Source of the DNA: Phycisphaerae bacterium
GTDB taxonomy: Bacteria > Planctomycetota > Phycisphaerae > UBA1845
Assembly: GCA_029260015.1 (NCBI GenBank)
Contig: JAJDEB010000034.1
Span: forward strand, 210,031-274,030
DNA: 64,000 nucleotides
Direction of reading: 5' to 3'
A program made the position numbers and the translations under genes. The notes beneath the pieces are model-generated. The model was not told where the DNA came from, did no database searches, and saw only the letters and a program-made list of their open reading frames with translations. Position 1 is the first letter of the stretch. Each line of letters begins with the position of its first letter. This document shows positions 63,396 to 64,000 of the stretch, in pieces.

Positions 63396-63872
63396 TCAGC
63401 GTGAATTCAGGTCAAACGGTTTGGAAATCGCAATGACTTCGATCGAATAAACAGATCCGATTTCGTCGTTTCCCACCTGTAATTCGAGTTCGACGATGTC
63501 ATCAACCTCGCCGTCATCAATGAGAAACTTTCCCATCGATCCCGTGACCGTATCCTCGTAGTCTCTTGATCGGCAAGAGTCGGGCCCAAAGCTAAACCCG
63601 CATGGGACGTAGGTCGGAACAATAATATCGGCAAAGCCATCCTCATCGCTGACAAAGACTCTGCCATCAACACCCAGATTCGATTCGTCGATGCGATAGA
63701 TTTCTGCATTTCCAACGGCGACATCATTTGCCGTATCCGTGATACTCACTCGCACAATCTGGTCGTATCCCGAGACGACACTGCAACCGCGAAAGTAAGT
63801 CAGGCAAGAAACGAGCAGGACGGTTGTGATCGCAAATCGCAAGCGCCGTGTGTTCAACTTTTGAATTCGCAT
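63396..63872 (-). CDS. Small lipoprotein-like protein, paralogue 3
   Basis: The 158-residue product has a hydrophobic leader (FAITTVLLVSCLTYFRGC, Cys near residue 30) and the shared core: VRVSITDTANDVAVGNAEIY, VTGSMGKFLIDDGEVDDI, LQVGNDEIGSVYSIEVIAIS. An inserted segment (YVPCGFSFGPDSC) has two Cys that could form a disulfide. The start ATG at 63872 lies near the window edge; the region to its right (63873-64000) holds no gene that I can support. The order and low identity suggest an old tandem duplication. Confidence 0.7.
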   Translation of the reverse strand: MRIQKLNTRRLRFAITTVLLVSCLTYFRGCSVVSGYDQIVRVSITDTANDVAVGNAEIYRIDESNLGVDGRVFVSDEDGFADIIVPTYVPCGFSFGPDSCRSRDYEDTVTGSMGKFLIDDGEVDDIVELELQVGNDEIGSVYSIEVIAISKPFDLNSR

Positions 63873-64000
63873 GACAAGATCACCGAAACATCCGATTCAC
63901 AATCCCAAGGAATAGCTCGACGAACGCTTAAATGCTCATGTTGATTGACCCGAGCGTGTTTCCATACAGCAATATACTACGCCTTTCTCAGTGTCCAAAA

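Overview
The window looks like a chromosomal segment of a Planctomycetota bacterium, probably from the Phycisphaerae side of the phylum. The clues are short dockerin-like ends with paired Asp-rich loops on secreted proteins, a G/H pseudopilin with a degenerate H-X9-DG-type tail, several tiny membrane proteins with CxxC zinc ribbons, and many long signal-peptide proteins of unknown role. The taxonomy is inferred from protein style; no marker gene such as rRNA is present.

Left part (1-34.8 kb). A very large secreted RHS/YD-repeat protein runs off the left edge on the minus strand. It is followed by a B12-type radical SAM protein, a pseudopilin and small zinc-ribbon protein, an orphan CheX-CheY pair, Pcm (protein repair), a SAM hydroxide adenosyltransferase and an M19 dipeptidase. 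A REP-like double hairpin separates the dipeptidase from the convergent putA-addA-addB block (proline catabolism, and the AddAB helicase-nuclease for double-strand-break repair). From 24955 to 31627 a tight six-gene operon encodes a membrane-anchored VWA protein, a TPR-like secreted protein, ExbB, two ExbD proteins and a 920-residue helical-repeat protein. The VWA protein has the TonB-type Ser-x3-His pair in its single membrane helix, which suggests an ExbBD-powered VWA machine. A cysteine hydrolase, a zinc-ribbon microprotein and a TMTC-like GT-C/TPR membrane protein follow.

Middle (34.8-49.8 kb). ComF, a two-gene RND efflux system (HlyD-like adaptor plus permease with an extra pair of predicted membrane helices) and aconitase A are ordinary housekeeping genes. 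An accessory stretch then lies around tRNA-Val(UAC) and tRNA-Gly(UCC). It holds two unknown small genes, an epimerase gene cut off exactly at a 24-bp inverted-repeat cassette carrying an 86-residue zinc protein, a Kazal-repeat surface protein, a cysteine-rich dockerin-like protein, an integrase C-terminal remnant and a degenerate second copy of the tRNA-Gly 3' half. This is the scar pattern of past integration at tRNA-Gly.

Right part (49.8-64 kb). There is a TPR lipoprotein, a 1520-residue beta-helix-like secreted protein with a C-terminal dockerin-like domain, and a glycan O-acylation cluster: a 59-residue conserved-type microprotein, an SGNH-like membrane protein, an AlgI-type MBOAT acyltransferase and a second SGNH-like protein. 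The far right carries a small membrane-anchored protein and three paralogous small lipoproteins in tandem on the minus strand.
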